A stretch of 64,000 bases of DNA from Rhea pennata (taxonomy: Eukaryota > Chordata > Aves > Rheiformes > Rheidae), in contig NC_084702.1 in assembly GCF_028389875.1 (NCBI RefSeq), positions 40,237,053 to 40,301,052 on the forward strand, given 5' to 3'. Positions 26,101 to 39,162 of this stretch are shown piece by piece (the stretch's first letter is position 1; the number at the start of each line of letters is the position of its first letter). The notes below the pieces were generated by a model that was given only the letters and a program-made list of their open reading frames with translations, was not told where the DNA came from and did no database searches. A program made the translations under genes and the position numbers.

Positions 26101-26948
26101 CTATGGGAATGAAGAACTGGCAAGTGTCAGAGACGGATTTGAGAAATGGTGAGTCTGAAAAGGAATTTACCTACGAGGTAAACAGAAGGTTTTAGGCAGG
26201 TCTTTAAGCAGAGGCCTCAGTGCTGCAGTCAATTCATGCGACAGAAGGAGGTCTGGAAGGAGTCGAGTGCCCATCCACTTCTTCAGCTCCCTCCTTCCCC
26301 GCTCAACCAGACCTCAACATCCAGCTCCTGGGTGGGGGGCCTTCCACCAGCACCAGCCTATCTGCCACACACAGCGGGGAGGACCGACCTTTCGAAGCCA
26401 AAGTAACCCTTCCAGAAGCGATGGAAAGAGGCATCTTACAGAGCGAAGTCTGGAGAAAGGATGGAAAGAAAGGAAGAAAGTAAAGACTAACTGTGAAAAG
26501 TAGAGTGGGCTAATATGGAAACAGTGATAAAGTCAAAGCTGACCAGCTGGGGAACAAGCTATTGAAAAGCTCTTAAAAATTTTGTCTTTAAATGAGTCAT
26601 CCGTTTCCAAATGCCAAAATGACTGTTTCCAAAAAGGAGTTCACTAAATGTCAGGTAAACACTGAGATCTCTGAGCTTTTCTAATATTCTCCTAGGAACA
26701 AGCTGACTGTAAATGAGCTAAATTCTTCTGCCTGTGGTTAATTTGGTACAGATGCATCCCACCAGGGAAGGACAAAATACAAAGACCTATCTGTATGTTT
26801 GAGTGTCCACAGCTCAGGCTACACCCTGCTCAGATACTGATGAAAAAGGAGGGAGGGAGGAAGGGAACGAACAGGCTCCACGTGGGCGACAGTAGGTGTG
26901 CCAACGCAAACATCACTATTAAGCTTTGAGTGGTAGGACAGTGAAATG
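23199..26948. other. Probable 3' UTR and downstream intergenic DNA of the main gene
   Basis: Directly downstream (minus direction) of the stop at 26949 there is no further clear exon before the candidate at 23198. A TTTATT near 25915 is AATAAA on the minus strand and could end the transcript about 1 kb after the stop. Confidence 0.35.
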
Positions 26949-27383
26949 TTACCTAATTTTTTGTAGAGCAACGTAGCTGTGCTCTATTGAGAGCACAGCG
27001 ACAGTGAGTCTGCTATGGCCAATGCTCAGCCTTTCTGAGCAGGGAAATGGGATACGAGTAAATTGAGATTTGACATCTTGATGACAGGTAAAAGACGAGG
27101 ATTGAGGAAGACCCTGCAAAGCATCTCCCTCCACTGTACCCACAAAACCAGTCTCAGTAACACTGGGAGGAATGTCAGGGCTCAGCTGACATCCTAAAGA
27201 GAGACTGCATGGATTGATGATTTGCTGAAGCTGAGTAACGCAATAAATGAGATGAGCCAACTTAGCCCGCACAAAACTGGAATCAAAGGCCTGACTGGAC
27301 TGGAGTGCTGGAGGCCAGGGTACCGGCTTGATCCTCATCAAGTACAAACTGAAGCCCTCCGTCTCTCGAACGGTATGTGCTTC
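26949..27383 (-). CDS. Likely terminal exon with stop codon, 145 codons
   Basis: The longest open segment of the gene. An in-frame TAG sits immediately before the boundary, inside the acceptor (ccctactgtgcattag). From there the frame is open for 144 codons to a stop. It includes SSFVRAKLAHLIYCVTQLQQ and a Ser/Thr/Pro-rich, probably disordered C-terminal half that ends SIEHSYVALQKIR. The phase matches the previous exon. A second frame is open for its first 32 codons (YRSRDGGLQFVLDEDQAG), so the last junction is the least certain of the final eight. Confidence 0.55.
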   Translation of the reverse strand, partial: EAHTVRETEGFSLYLMRIKPVPWPPALQSSQAFDSSFVRAKLAHLIYCVTQLQQIINPCSLSLGCQLSPDIPPSVTETGFVGTVEGDALQGLPQSSSFTCHQDVKSQFTRIPFPCSERLSIGHSRLTVAVLSIEHSYVALQKIR

Positions 27384-29116
27384 CTAATGCACAGTAGGGC
27401 ACAGGGCACTTTGCAAAATATTTGAAGAAGTACTTGTACCGCAAGCAGTAGAACAGAGCTTTCAGCCACACAGAGCCAAACTGCAAAGAGACAGTACATT
27501 ACGGAAGACCCTTCCTGAGGTCCATCAGATAGTGCAGACTAAAGGGTCTCCTCCAGAGATGCTCACTGTGAGTTCTTCAGGAGAGCTTCGGTCTGCACTG
27601 CCTCCATACAAACACAGCATGACATGGAAAGTCCCAAATTAAAATATATCAAAGGCCACAGTGTAGGGGATAATATACAGTCAAAAGGAGTATCCCAACT
27701 CGGTGGTTATGATACCTGAAGCACTAGAACTTGCTGATTTCTCAGTGTTCAGTTATTTTGTATCCTCACAGTTATTAAGCTGATTTGCATGGAATGAAAA
27801 GTTTCAGAACAATGGCCAGCCAAGGCTAAGACTTAAAATTGTAGCAATGCAATATCTACATGAAAATGAAGTATATGTGTAACTGAACTAGCTTTATAAT
27901 CTATGATACCAGGACACTCAAAGTCTAGCAGGGAAATAGTGTCACAAACTCACCCAAGAAAATCAAATCATACACATTTTTGAGTGCCACTCTTTGTTTC
28001 ATTTAAAGCAGTAAGCAAACATTTTCTGTTTTTAAATTGGAAGTACAAACACATTCTCTGGAACACATGCACACCCTATTTGTCAATCTGCTATGTTGCT
28101 ATCAGATCCTTCACAGTATATTCCATGAGAACACTGTAATGCAGTTCTGTATGTTCGTGATAATATAGAATTATTTGTATCATAAAACGGAAGATGTTCT
28201 GTGCTCTTATTATTTGCTTATCGTGTAACACTGAGAAAAAACGCATCAATCTTGCAAGCTCAGCAACTAGAATTTATGTGTATCTCCGTTTTGATCATGA
28301 ACCATACCTTTTAGCAGGAAATTAAAATCTCTTGTGGAATAAGATCAAATTCGTGCTTACAAAACACATCAGTGAAAAGCACTGCTGATGCCTCTTCAGA
28401 GGATTTAACTTGACCATATCACATTAATCACCTCTGAAGTAAAGGAATGACTCATAATTATTTTCCACTACTCGTGTTTGCTTTTTCAATGTTGCAAAAA
28501 TGCCTCAGCCAGGATCATGGTCTAGCATAAATCCCATCAGAGCTGTGGACAGGTCTTTTAGGGTTTTTGCTATCCTATGTTACATGTTAGCCTCCTTCTT
28601 CCAATTATAAATTTTTGTTCAAATATACAGCGTTCTTAAGCACCATGTTTTCAACTTTGTCTAGACAATGATGGTCCTGTCAGTCCTTACAGGTGGTAAA
28701 ATTAATCTATAGGACTATTCCACATTCTCTAGGATGGGCTCAGACCTATTTGCTTTTCAGTGAAATAATCGGAAACTACTGTGCACTAATGCCCAAATAA
28801 AGAGACTGTATTTGCAGCTAGCAGAACGATCCTTTTTGCTAATACAGCAAAATATCTATAAAGGAAAAAAAACTATGTGATAGTTTAAAGAAACAATGAA
28901 ACGATTTAGTTCTTAATAGGTCTAATCTTCTAAGAAAGGTGGATTAGAAATATGCTTAATACGTTACAGAGACATTTCATCAATGTTTTTGCATGCTAGA
29001 AAGTCACCAAATAATACCTTTTTTTTGAACCAGTTTTGCTGTATCTTACTGTTTCCTGATCTTCTCTGCTATTTGGCCGGTTTATTTAGCCACTTCCCCC
29101 TGCCAGTAGGACTGAC

Positions 29117-29348
29117 CTTGGGTGTCTTTATGACAAACAGTGCAATTTTACACAGTATAATCCATTGAGAATGGCGTTTGGTGTTTAGATCTTTGAGTCC
29201 TTCAAAAGTGCACACCAAGAGAGAACTCCAGTTCTCCCCTTTCAGGATCCTTGCCAAGAAAATGGCATCTTCTGATCCTTCTGAAAAGTAGTCAGGGTAT
29301 ACATGTTCCATGAGGAAGAGAATGTAACAAAATGTTAACAACTTCGCT
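29117..29348 (-). CDS. Internal exon, 77 codons
   Basis: After an intron of about 9 kb, a good acceptor (ctttgaatctgccctacag) opens a 232-nt frame: AKLLTFCYILFLMEHVYPDY, then FSEGSEDAIFLARILKGENW and SSLLVCTFEGLKDLNTKRHS. The donor AAG/gtcagt leaves phase 0, matching the last exon. The beginning is hydrophobic but shorter and more broken than a normal membrane helix. An earlier, weaker donor near CTGT/gtaaaa is possible but would create a stop at the join. Confidence 0.7.
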
Positions 29349-31048
29349 CTGTAGGGCAGATTCAAAGATGGTTAGCTGCAGATACATAATGAGTCAAGGC
29401 AAAAGCAATAAAAGACATAAACTGTCAACAAAAAGATCAAAGAAAAAAACTAGAAAGCTTGAAGGAAAGTTCCCACAAAGCCCAAAGCACCAAAACTCTG
29501 CTTCAGGATTTAGTGGGATGTTTCATCCTCACCAGCACTTCAGAAACGTCCTCAGAGATCACGTTCATAAACTCTGACGGCTGGGAGACTAGAGGCTAGG
29601 GAAAGGTAGCTGTGCTTTTCAGATGTATGGTTCACAGATGTGCTGTTGTTAGTAACATCCAAAATTGCAGGATTTCAGCCAGCTTGCCCCTCGTGGACTG
29701 CCCCAGACCAGTCAGTTGCTGTGACTGGAGGTATCTCTACTCACCAAAGTTTGGTCCGGTTGACTTCTCCAAGCAGATTGTCTCAAATGTATTACCTTAC
29801 ATTACAGAATGATGATCTGTATTCTGAAAGTAAAACCAAAGCATATTTTCTTCCTTCATATTATGATACTCATCACATCAAATCAGTTAATCTAAAATCT
29901 TTGGAAATGAATTTCTAATTCCTTTTTCTCCAAATAGTTACTTGAAGAAAAAGCATTTACAAGTTAGCATGGTTACATTTTCCTGCTCTTTCTCACACTA
30001 ACACTCATAGACCTACTACAGCTGGATTATCACATGTTTCCAAGGTGGAAAAAGGATCAGCTTTCAAGTATGGATCTGTCAAGGGAGAATGAGGATGCAA
30101 AGAAATCTCCATCATCTTTGCCTGGTCACGAAGCCATGGAAAAGATTCTATCAAAATAAAAGATATCATCACACAGTTTTAACCAATGTCAGCATGAGGT
30201 ATTTGTTGAATATTTGTATTGACAGTCAACAGGTAGGGCAGATATTCATTTAACACATGTGACTATTTGGTCCAGAGACTGACAGAGCTGGATTTTCAAG
30301 GGAAGAACTATTATCTTTTTGTTCACATCGCAGTGGGCTAACACAGCCTTTGAAGGCACTATCTGATTTGAAACCACTGAACTTATTTGACTGAAGACAG
30401 CTATGATGAAGGGCTACTCTGACAAATGAAAAGTACAGTAATACCTTTGGCCGGGGTTTCATTTAAGCAGAGCTGTGAAATGCAGAATAAGGTTCCAAGT
30501 TCATGCTTTGTGACCTTGCACACTGGAATAAGGTTCATTAGTAGGAAATTTCCTTTCTTCCAACATACTGAAATCACTATAGCGTAGGGACATGACCTTT
30601 TTGCTCAGATACCCTTGCACATCCATATCCAGGTCCACCTGGAGGTAACTTAAGGGTAGATTTTATTCATCTGACATGGTAGTTAAACCATGAACTTTGT
30701 GTCAGCCACCACAGTAAGCCCCACCTTTGGCTTCTGTTTCATATAGACCATTTCAACTAAATATTCATTTTAATTCTGTCTGGTCCCAGGTCGAAGACTG
30801 ATTTTAAAACTTACAGACCTCAGTTCCAATAAAGAGATACTCAATAATCCAAAACTAAGTCTATCAATCCTAAGAAACACAGCCTATTCAGTTGGAAAGA
30901 CATTAAAATGATCAGAGCCACTTTATACTCCCAACTTCAGTACTGTCTGTGGAAGCATTGCCTGACTGGGCAACAGGACACTCAAGGTCTTGCATTCTCA
31001 GTCCTGACATACAGACAGACTTCAGGGCACTTCTTTTACTCATTATAG

Positions 31049-31101
31049 ATGTAAAGAAATCAATCAGTATGCTAAATGTAAAGAAATCAATCAGTATGCT
31101 A
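31049..31101. repeat. Tandem duplication, period 27 bp
   Basis: The word starting atgtaaagaaatcaatcagt and ending atgcta occurs at 31049-31074 and again at 31076-31101. It creates a duplicated lysine-isoleucine stretch in a spurious plus-strand frame. Confidence 0.95.
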
Positions 31102-31294
31102 CTGAACATGTTTTTGATGAGACCATGTTGGAGTGACAGCTGAGAGTGTATGGGGAACTGCAATTCAGTTGTAGAAGAAAATTAAAAGGAGACAAAGTCA
31201 CCTATTGGGTGTTGCAGTGAAAAGTGGATGTACTCTATATTGCCCAAATCAGAACAGAGAAAATTCCATTTGCCTGCACATATCCTTGGTGATA

Positions 31295-31384
31295 TAATGT
31301 GCCTGAGAGGAGAGTCTCTGCTCTGCCTAATGTGCCTGAGAGGAGAGTCTCTGCTCTGCCTTTTTTTTTTTTTTTTTTTTTTTT
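31295..31384. repeat. Tandem 33-bp duplication followed by T24
   Basis: The unit starting taatgtgcctgagaggagag and ending ctgctctgcc occurs twice without interruption (31295-31327 and 31328-31360). It is followed immediately by 24 T. The two copies are identical, so the duplication is recent. Confidence 0.97.
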
Positions 31385-34300
31385 CCTTTTTGGCTCTTCA
31401 GTAGTTATTTTTCAAATTATGTTTTAGTATCTGATTTTCTAAGAAACTTGGACCAATGCCATTCCTCCTATAAGACAGACAGTCAGTGAACACAACTCTG
31501 AAGGAATCAGCTCATGTTTATGGTCTTGTTTTTTCTGCACTTATCAGATACACTTCACTCCTGTTACCCTAAATCAGATTGTGAGGGTGATTTATCTTGC
31601 TGCAATCCATAAAGATGATGTAGGAAAACAGGGATGACTTTGTTCATTTAGGGAGTTTGGTTGCAAAGGAGAAACTGGCCAACCCAGTGGCTGGACTCAG
31701 ATCTTGCTCCAGAAATAGGTCAACTGGTTAGTAACCCCTCTGCCCTGAAAGGCTGGGGTTATTTTCCTATTTTGTCATATATATCTTTTCTGTTGTGTCT
31801 CTCAAAGGGAGTTTCAAACTTGGGATGCTAAGATGACCTCCCTGGAAGCTTTATCCTACATGGAGTCGTTTTAAATGTTGGCCTGAGACATGAGAAGGGA
31901 GAAGAGTTTAAGGAAAGGAAGACAGAGGCCCTTTTTGTGTTCTCTAGACCTGCAGTGTCCTTCTCCAAGCTGTGTATGAGCTAAGTAGCAGGTATTCTTT
32001 AGGCATCAGAAAATGAGAAGATGGCAAAGAGCTAGAGTCACAAGCTGTAGCTCCTGATTGAGACATTAAGGATTTGTCTGGGATGCAAAGTGCTGCCCCT
32101 CCGACCTCATTCCCCACACAGAGACCAGGGCAAAAGCGCTGTTTGTCATGAGGACAATTTTCTACTCTCTTCCAAAATAATGAGCTAAGCTAGCCACATC
32201 CAGTCTAGGCTACACCTTGCCCATGAAGGTCAGCTTCTCTAAACTTTTCCTGCTCCACTGTTGTAAAAGAGAGGCAGAGGTCTCCTAACTAGACGTCTGA
32301 GGAGGAAACACCAAGACTCTTTGCTTAAATAGCTCACCAATGCTCAGCAGTGAGCAGTGGATGAAACAGGAGACCCAATCCCTTACGCATGCAACTACCT
32401 GGCTTTGCTCAGATTCATTTTCTGCTGCCTACGCAGACATCAGCTGCTGCAAACACTTCAAAAATAAAAACAAATTCAAGGAAACAAACCTCCTTCAAAA
32501 CGCTTACTCTAAACATTATATGTACCACTTCTCAAATCACACTGCTGCTGCTCTTCTTTTTTTTTTCTTTTTTTTAGCAGCTGCATCACTTACCACTGTA
32601 GAGGCAGAGAAACAAACACAGCCACATGATGGAAAAGGTGCATCATTCCCATGCTACCAGCTACAGCACGCTCAGTTCTGCCTATGAGGAGCAAGTTGCC
32701 CTGCTATTGAACATCTGGATTTGAACGAGAAGAAACAAAGCCAGTTCTCCTGTCAATGGAGTTCACATTTACTCTGGTGGGACAGACCTTCTGATACAGC
32801 ACTGATGAGAGGATTCTTGTTAGCACTGACCAGGGGAGTACTTCACCTCCTTTTCTTCATCTTGAATGACCAGAAGATGAAACTGCAACAAGACAGTCTG
32901 GTTCTTCCACATATCCAATCCAGTAACTAGTACTCTACAGAAGAGGCAAGCTGCCTGCAAATGTGAACCTGCAAAGACCATCTCAGAGACAGATACTACA
33001 ACTCTTCTTTTTTGAATGTATGCAGTATATTACTATCCAGGGACAGTTCAAATAGCAGTGATGACAAGGCAGAAGAAAAAGTGTCCCACTCTCAGCTGAG
33101 GAATTGCTGTAACAAGGTGATTCTCTTACTTGAAGATCCAGTCTAGAGAGAAATGTTTACACCATGTGTACAGCTCCATGTTGCCTCCCTATGATTTCAA
33201 CAAATAGAAAAAAACTTTGAAAAACTACAGAAGATAGTATGCCTCAGTAGGGAAGGAAATAATCTTTCCAGTGAGAGGGACAAATGCTTCCTGGATATAT
33301 AGCTTACTATAGCTGGACAGCATCTGACTTGTAATAGATTAATATTTTCTTATATCTTTTGAGAAAGAATTTGATGAAGGAATGAAGAGATCATCTAAAC
33401 ACATTAATTCCATTAAAATTACAGCATATAAAGTGGTCTGATCAACACAATTACAAAAGCCAAGGGAAAATCCAAGCAAATTGATTAATTATTATGGAAA
33501 TTAGAAAATACTTTATGCAAGAGTTGCAGATAAAGGCATCTCATTAGTTTATCTTTATGAGACACCATCAACAGCACACAGGCATTAGCACCCTGGTTCA
33601 TCCACCTACCTAGTTGAAGTCACTGTTACTCAAAAGAACAATCTAATTGATCCTTAGAAAAAGGAGACTTCTCATATTGGCTCAAAATGTTGTTCATTTT
33701 CATAAGTCAAATACAATTCTGTCAATATACAAGGCTTATAAAAAGATGTGGGATTTTTTAATGGGGCAATAGACACTATGCAGCTCCAGCTGTTGCTTCT
33801 TTACATACTATGAGACAATTCATAATCTTTGAAGATACAAAAATGCCAATACAGCCAAAAAGTGAAATGTTACTGATGCTGTTAGAAATCAAAGAACATG
33901 AGACAGAACAAGTGCTCCACACCAGTGTGAAGGGGAGCTTATGCTGCTTCCATTTTGTCACACTAAACACCATCAGTAGAATTCTTAATGTTTTGAAGGA
34001 ACAAGACTTCAGAGACTTTAAAATCATATGTTGTAAGGTGAAGCAAATGAAGCTGCAAGTCATAACTCCTAATTGATGTGTCAATAAACCCAGAAATTAA
34101 ATGGGAATTTAAAAGCCTCCTCGGGAGAGCTGAAGCAGGTTTGGTGATCAGTCAAAATTTGGGTTAGTAAAGTTATATTTGTGTCTTTTATCTTCTAAAT
34201 AACTTTCTTTAAACAGAAGCAGAATGCGTAAAGGAGGTGCTGCTTCCAGTTGATCTGCAATGCAGGAAGCAGATTATTGTTTCTAAACAATTTCTAAACA

Positions 34301-34889
34301 AGCATACAGGCACTTCATATTCTGCTGAGAAAAAAGAAATATATGCCTAAGGCTGAACTAGGCAAAGATAATTTAACACACTTGTATTCAATGACCGTTC
34401 ATGCATTAGTGTTGTTTTTGCTAAGTGATGTACAAGTGGCTGCACTTTCCCAGTAGGTAGGCTTTTTTCAAGGTAGTTCTCACACTGTTTTTCACGTTAG
34501 GCCTTGAACTTTGAGTCTTCATGTCAAAACAATACCGATGTTTGTTTACATCTAAACCAAGGGAAAAAAACAGATTTCCTTCCTTTGCCAACAGTCTCTA
34601 CCCGAGGCCAATTTTGATGTTAGAGCTCTGAGAGAAGTACACTCAGGGAAGACACTGTCTTTAATGTCTGAAATAAGATGACTCAAATATTTTTTAAATG
34701 CACCTAAAGATTTGGAAGTGGATTTAGTGTATTCTACATATTCAAATTCCATGTTTTAGAGCTTAATAAAACTCTCCAAATACCTTCACTCCTCACTACC
34801 AGAAGCCTTGATAATTTAAGTTTTGGATCATGCCCAAGAGATACTACAGATCGAAGCTTTGCAAGGAGCCTGAATTTACCACAGCTGGG

Positions 34890-34904
34890 CCCCCCCCCCC
34901 CCCC
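34890..34904. repeat. C15 homopolymer
   Basis: Fifteen consecutive C after gctggg. It marks the left edge of a GC-richer block reaching to about 35440. Confidence 0.95.
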
Positions 34905-37675
34905 TTACTGCCTGAGGTCAACACTCACAAGGCTTTCACTCTTCAAAATTATATTTTATTAGGATGCACAACATCCTAAACAAAAGCCTTGAAAGCCTCA
35001 CAGTATGCACTTCCTCATGTACACTCCCACCCCAGCCTGGTATCTTCAGTCTGTTCAGGAAACGAACAGGCTGAATTCCTTCTTGCTCCTGAAAGTGTCT
35101 TTCTGTCCACCTCCGCTGACGTCTGTCTGTGGGTCTAAGTCTCTGCTGCTGAAAGATCTCCTGTTCTCTCCAGGCATCCCCTGGTCTGCACCCGTGCTTG
35201 GTTTTCTCTTGTTCTCTGACACACCTGGGACGCAAGAACTTCCCCTCTCAAGGTCCAGTCAGGCCCAGGGAGCAGCAGCTAGGACAAGGGCTTTCCTCTC
35301 TGCAGCCCACCTGCGCTACTTTTCAACACAACACAGCAAAGTGACAATAAAACTATATAGATCTGCTCTTTCACAGCTGGCATTAGTCAATTTTCTCTTC
35401 TTGCTCAGGAGCACTTAAGTAAGTGACAACGCTCTTTGCCGAGATGGTACCGGTTATGCCATCGCTGTCTAACAGTGTTCAACTCCAAGGCTTCTCATTT
35501 CTTAGGAAATGGTCTTTCTAACCTAAGTATATATTTTTGAGTGCTCCTTGACCAAAGATTGCAAATGTACTTCTCACCCTTAGGTCTCTAGCACTATGGA
35601 TTCAGCCAGTAAGAAATTTAGTAAAAAAGCACAGAAAATCACTGTTCAAGGAACCGTAAAATTTATCAATCTTTTTATGCGCCTGCATAAGGGTGCACAC
35701 TAAATAGATTTTGCAGGACGAGAATGATTGTTGATGCTTACATTCTTAGGCTTTGAATTTTTTTTGAATCTTTTCCTTTATTCTACTACTATTTTCTATT
35801 AAAGCTAGATTAGAAATCCTCTTTTTTTCTTACCTCACACTTACTTTATTTTGGCCAAATTTGAACAGAAGCTGGGAATTATCAGCTGGTTCCAAAGACT
35901 GGATATAACTGTATAACAGGCCACAATTTTCAGTTTAACTCTGGTTTGCTTTCAAGCAAGACCTCTTTGTTTCTTCCTTCTCCTCAATTTTGTTCAAACC
36001 CCCCTACTATATACGGTTTTTCTTCCTAACCTGTTCAGTGTTTTTCATTCCTTTGCCTAATATTTTCTTCATATATATACTTTTGCTATCTTTCCAGCGA
36101 TCCTTTCTCACCTGTTTCCAACTCCTGTATTTCAGCCTCAGGAATACCCATTTTTCTATCTTCTCCTTCCTTTTTCCCACTTTCAGTTTCTTACTGTTGT
36201 CTTTGACTTCTCCTCCTTTTTCCTTCCATCTTTCTGCGATATCTCCCTCTCTGATTTGTCCAATGTTTCTCACATTCTAAATTGGACCTTCACTCACCCT
36301 ATCCCTTAGGATTCGTCAATCACTGCCTATAACCACATAGATTATTTAACTCCTCTCCCACACTCAACCAAGTGCCTTAATATGTCCTTTATCCACAAGG
36401 AAAAGTCTTTAACTTGCTTCAAACTTAACTTACAGAACTTAAGCCCTGGCTCCAAGGGAACACTGGGAAAGCACTCAAGAACAGTGTCCCTGCACATGAC
36501 ATATCATTAAGGAACCTACGACTGAAATATCAAGGAGATTTTCCTAACTGCTGGGATCATTTGAAAGTCAGTCCTCAGTAAAACTTATGCAAGCGATTAT
36601 TGGCAGAATTATGACATGAGGAACCGCATGAAGTAGATTCAAAGACACCAAGCTCGAGACCTGTGTACATGCTGTATTCCCACCCCACAGCCAGCCTGCA
36701 GAATCACTAGGGGAAGTGAAACATCACAGCCAGTGAAGAGGCAGTAGTTCACTGCAACTCTGCAGTGGAGTCAAAACTGAGAGCACAAGGCATATGGAAG
36801 TCTCCCCAGTGCTAGAAAGCCATGCACTCACAGAAGCAGACACTGGGATAGGACATAGCTGTCTAAGCACATTTAGAATCATTTATGTTGACAGATGTCC
36901 TAGATGCATCTGCTTGTCCCACAAGACATCCTGGATATGATACAGGATCTGCCAGACTTGCACCCTTCTGGAGTGGCTGCTGAAGGCTGGCAGGATATCC
37001 CAAAGCTTCGCAAATGGCACTAGACATCTCTGTTTAAGCAAGTGAACCTCAGCCTTATTTTGTTTTTCAGCATCTCATCTAGACACATTATTTCAGACTA
37101 AAAGTTGGATTCATTTATTGATTTATATTTGGCGCCTTGTATCTTATTTGCCTTAACTTCCATAAAAATCACTGCCAATTCAGTATCATGATTCTTGAAG
37201 TGTCTACATTTGGCCAAGCCAAACCATGCCAGTCAGGATGTTGTCAGCAATAGCTGAGGTATTCTTAGATCCCACTGTTCAATGTGGTTAAAGGACTAGA
37301 TCTTACACAACCAAAACCTTACTCTGTGTGTGGGAATTGATTCAAAAGGGACCAAGGTGACATTACATCAAAATCTGGCTGCCAAAAATGTAGCATTTTC
37401 AAGCATAGTAAGACTGACTAGGGAGTATTTGAAATGAGCTCAAAGACAATTACAGATATCTGGAGACAGCAGAAGGCTTTGACATTTGCTACCTGGATGG
37501 AGGATTCAAGTAATCAATGTGCAACAAAGTGTTGCTGGTAGGCAGGGTAGAGGTGAGGCCTGCAGAAGCTACGCAGGGATGCGTTCACCTGGAAATACAT
37601 AACAAGCTGTGCAGTGAAATGAGTGAGCCGCAGCTGAACAGTGAGATGGAGGTTGTCTGGGAGTGAGAGTGTTAT

Positions 37676-37744
37676 ATCCATATCCACGTATATGTGTGTA
37701 TATATATGTATACACATGTATATACATACATACACAAACACATA
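37676..37744. repeat. Imperfect TATATG/TACA microsatellite
   Basis: Alternating tatatgtgtgtata, tatatgtatacaca and catacatacac words, partly self-complementary. It lies in the long intron between 38447 and 29348. Confidence 0.9.
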
Positions 37745-38446
37745 CTATGTTTGTCAGTGGCTTGATACAAGTCTTGATTTTGGCAGCCAATCTTATAGGC
37801 TGTATGTAGTAAGCTTCTACCACGTAATGGTGACTTATTTCTTCTTTTCGACAGGGTAATAACATTACCCTACACTAGTGGTACAGTATCAGATGGTATT
37901 TCAGTTAAGAACAAAGACAAATCTATTTTTCTCTCTTTGGTGCATTTTACTCGCACACTGTGTTTATGCTGTTCATGACTTTATCTTCTAAATCTTTTCT
38001 ATTATCTTACAGCTTCTGTAAACAGTTCAAACTCCTTCTCCAGTAGTTTAGAGTTGACAGCACAATCCCTAATAAAACAAAAACAAAGTAACCCTCCAAA
38101 CACAGCAAACTGAGATATCAGGCATATGAGGACCTAAACACCAGCTATTCAAACCATGCTTTTGGCTACATTTATGTCTTGTGGGAAAAGCAAATAAATC
38201 TCAAAACAAAGCCAATGTAATGCTGTTTGGGTATTAACCATCCCCATTTGGGGAATCTGAAAGCAAAAAATCTTGTTGAAAGAATCTCTTAGGTAGAAAG
38301 AAAGACATATTAATAATGAGGATTTTTACTTCCTTTCATCCTATATTAGCCCAGAGCAGAAGAGTCACATACTGTGCCCATTATCAAGATTCAGCAATGA
38401 AGTTGCCTGTCAATGACTGGCAACGAACAAGGACTAAGACTTTTAC

Positions 38447-38477
38447 CTTCTCATAATGTTCACGCATTTCCATTCAT
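38447..38477 (-). CDS. Small internal exon, 31 nt
   Basis: The acceptor tcatattttcgtacgttaattccag precedes 31 nt reading EWKCVNIM between split codons, with donor AAG/gtaaaa. It leaves in phase 2, and AG plus A of the next exon gives Arg (NIMRAKLLTF). Upstream of the acceptor the same frame stays open for six more codons, so a longer exon start is conceivable. Confidence 0.5.
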
Positions 38478-38679
38478 CTGGAATTAACGTACGAAAATAT
38501 GACTAATGTGGCCTTTAAGTCACTATGCTTTATTTCTCCTTGTTAGCTATAAAAAAAGCGGTAGACAACATTAGGAAGGATCAACAAATAGTTCTCAGGA
38601 ATCTGATTATCTTACTATTTCAGTGTTCCTTTTTCATACTTTGAGCTTTATCCCCACAGTTATACACCATATTACTTAC

Positions 38680-38702
38680 GATTCATTAGTACGCATATAG
38701 TG
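38680..38702 (-). CDS. Microexon, 23 nt
   Basis: The donor TC/gtaagtaa is nearly consensus; the acceptor is gtgtggcttctgag. The reading TICVLMN links TG of the previous exon (Cys) to AT of the next (His). A longer version starting further upstream would read VASEHYMRTNE in another frame but cannot join the next exon without a stop, so the short form is preferred. Its size makes it less certain than the flanking exons. Confidence 0.45.
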
Positions 38703-39162
38703 CTCAGAAGCCACACTTATTCTCAGTCCCAAAAGTAAACACTGAAGTCAGTGATGACGTGATTGTTTAGAGAAACAAAAACAAAGAACAAAGACAATGA
38801 AATAAAATTAAAATTGTCCAAACCAGAACTATCCATTTTTATATTCTGAATTTATTTTGACAAATTTACAATAAGCATTATCAATCATGTGAATAACAAT
38901 TCAGAAAGACAGAGATTTCATTAGCTATATATTTTATTACTATTGTTACTACTAAAGTTTTATATTCCTTTTATGTCTAAACGATAAATTTTATTCCTGG
39001 TCTCTCACTAGTATGCAAATTTCCTTTGGTATCAAACATCACATGTAACAGGAAAAAAAAAAAAAAAAAAAGCATTCTCTTTTTTTTTCCTGCAAGTAAA
39101 ACCATTCCTCTCAAATGCTCAAAAAAAAAAGAGAAAGTCCACCGAACCTTCAGAACTCTTAC

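Larger units (their letters stand above)
29349..38446. other. Large intron of the minus-strand gene
   Basis: About 9.1 kb with no exon that fits the phases on either side (phase 2 out, phase 2 in). It contains the tandem duplications near 31.0-31.4 kb, the C15 tract, the GC-richer block to about 35440, and the TATATG microsatellite. The plus-strand open frame at 33810-34076 is unsupported. Confidence 0.5.

Noticed and set aside
33810..34076. Plus-strand open frame of 88 codons
   Set aside because: AT-rich, no recognisable motif, no splice partners, and inside a large intron of the opposite-strand gene.
35005..35418. Plus-strand open frame of 137 codons
   Set aside because: Hydrophobic, Ser/Leu-rich without a domain; the opposite strand carries the more plausible retroelement-like signal.
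36181..36332. Strong minus-strand donor at ggtgagtgaagg
   Set aside because: Every upstream frame within reach of an acceptor contains a stop, so no coding exon can end here.
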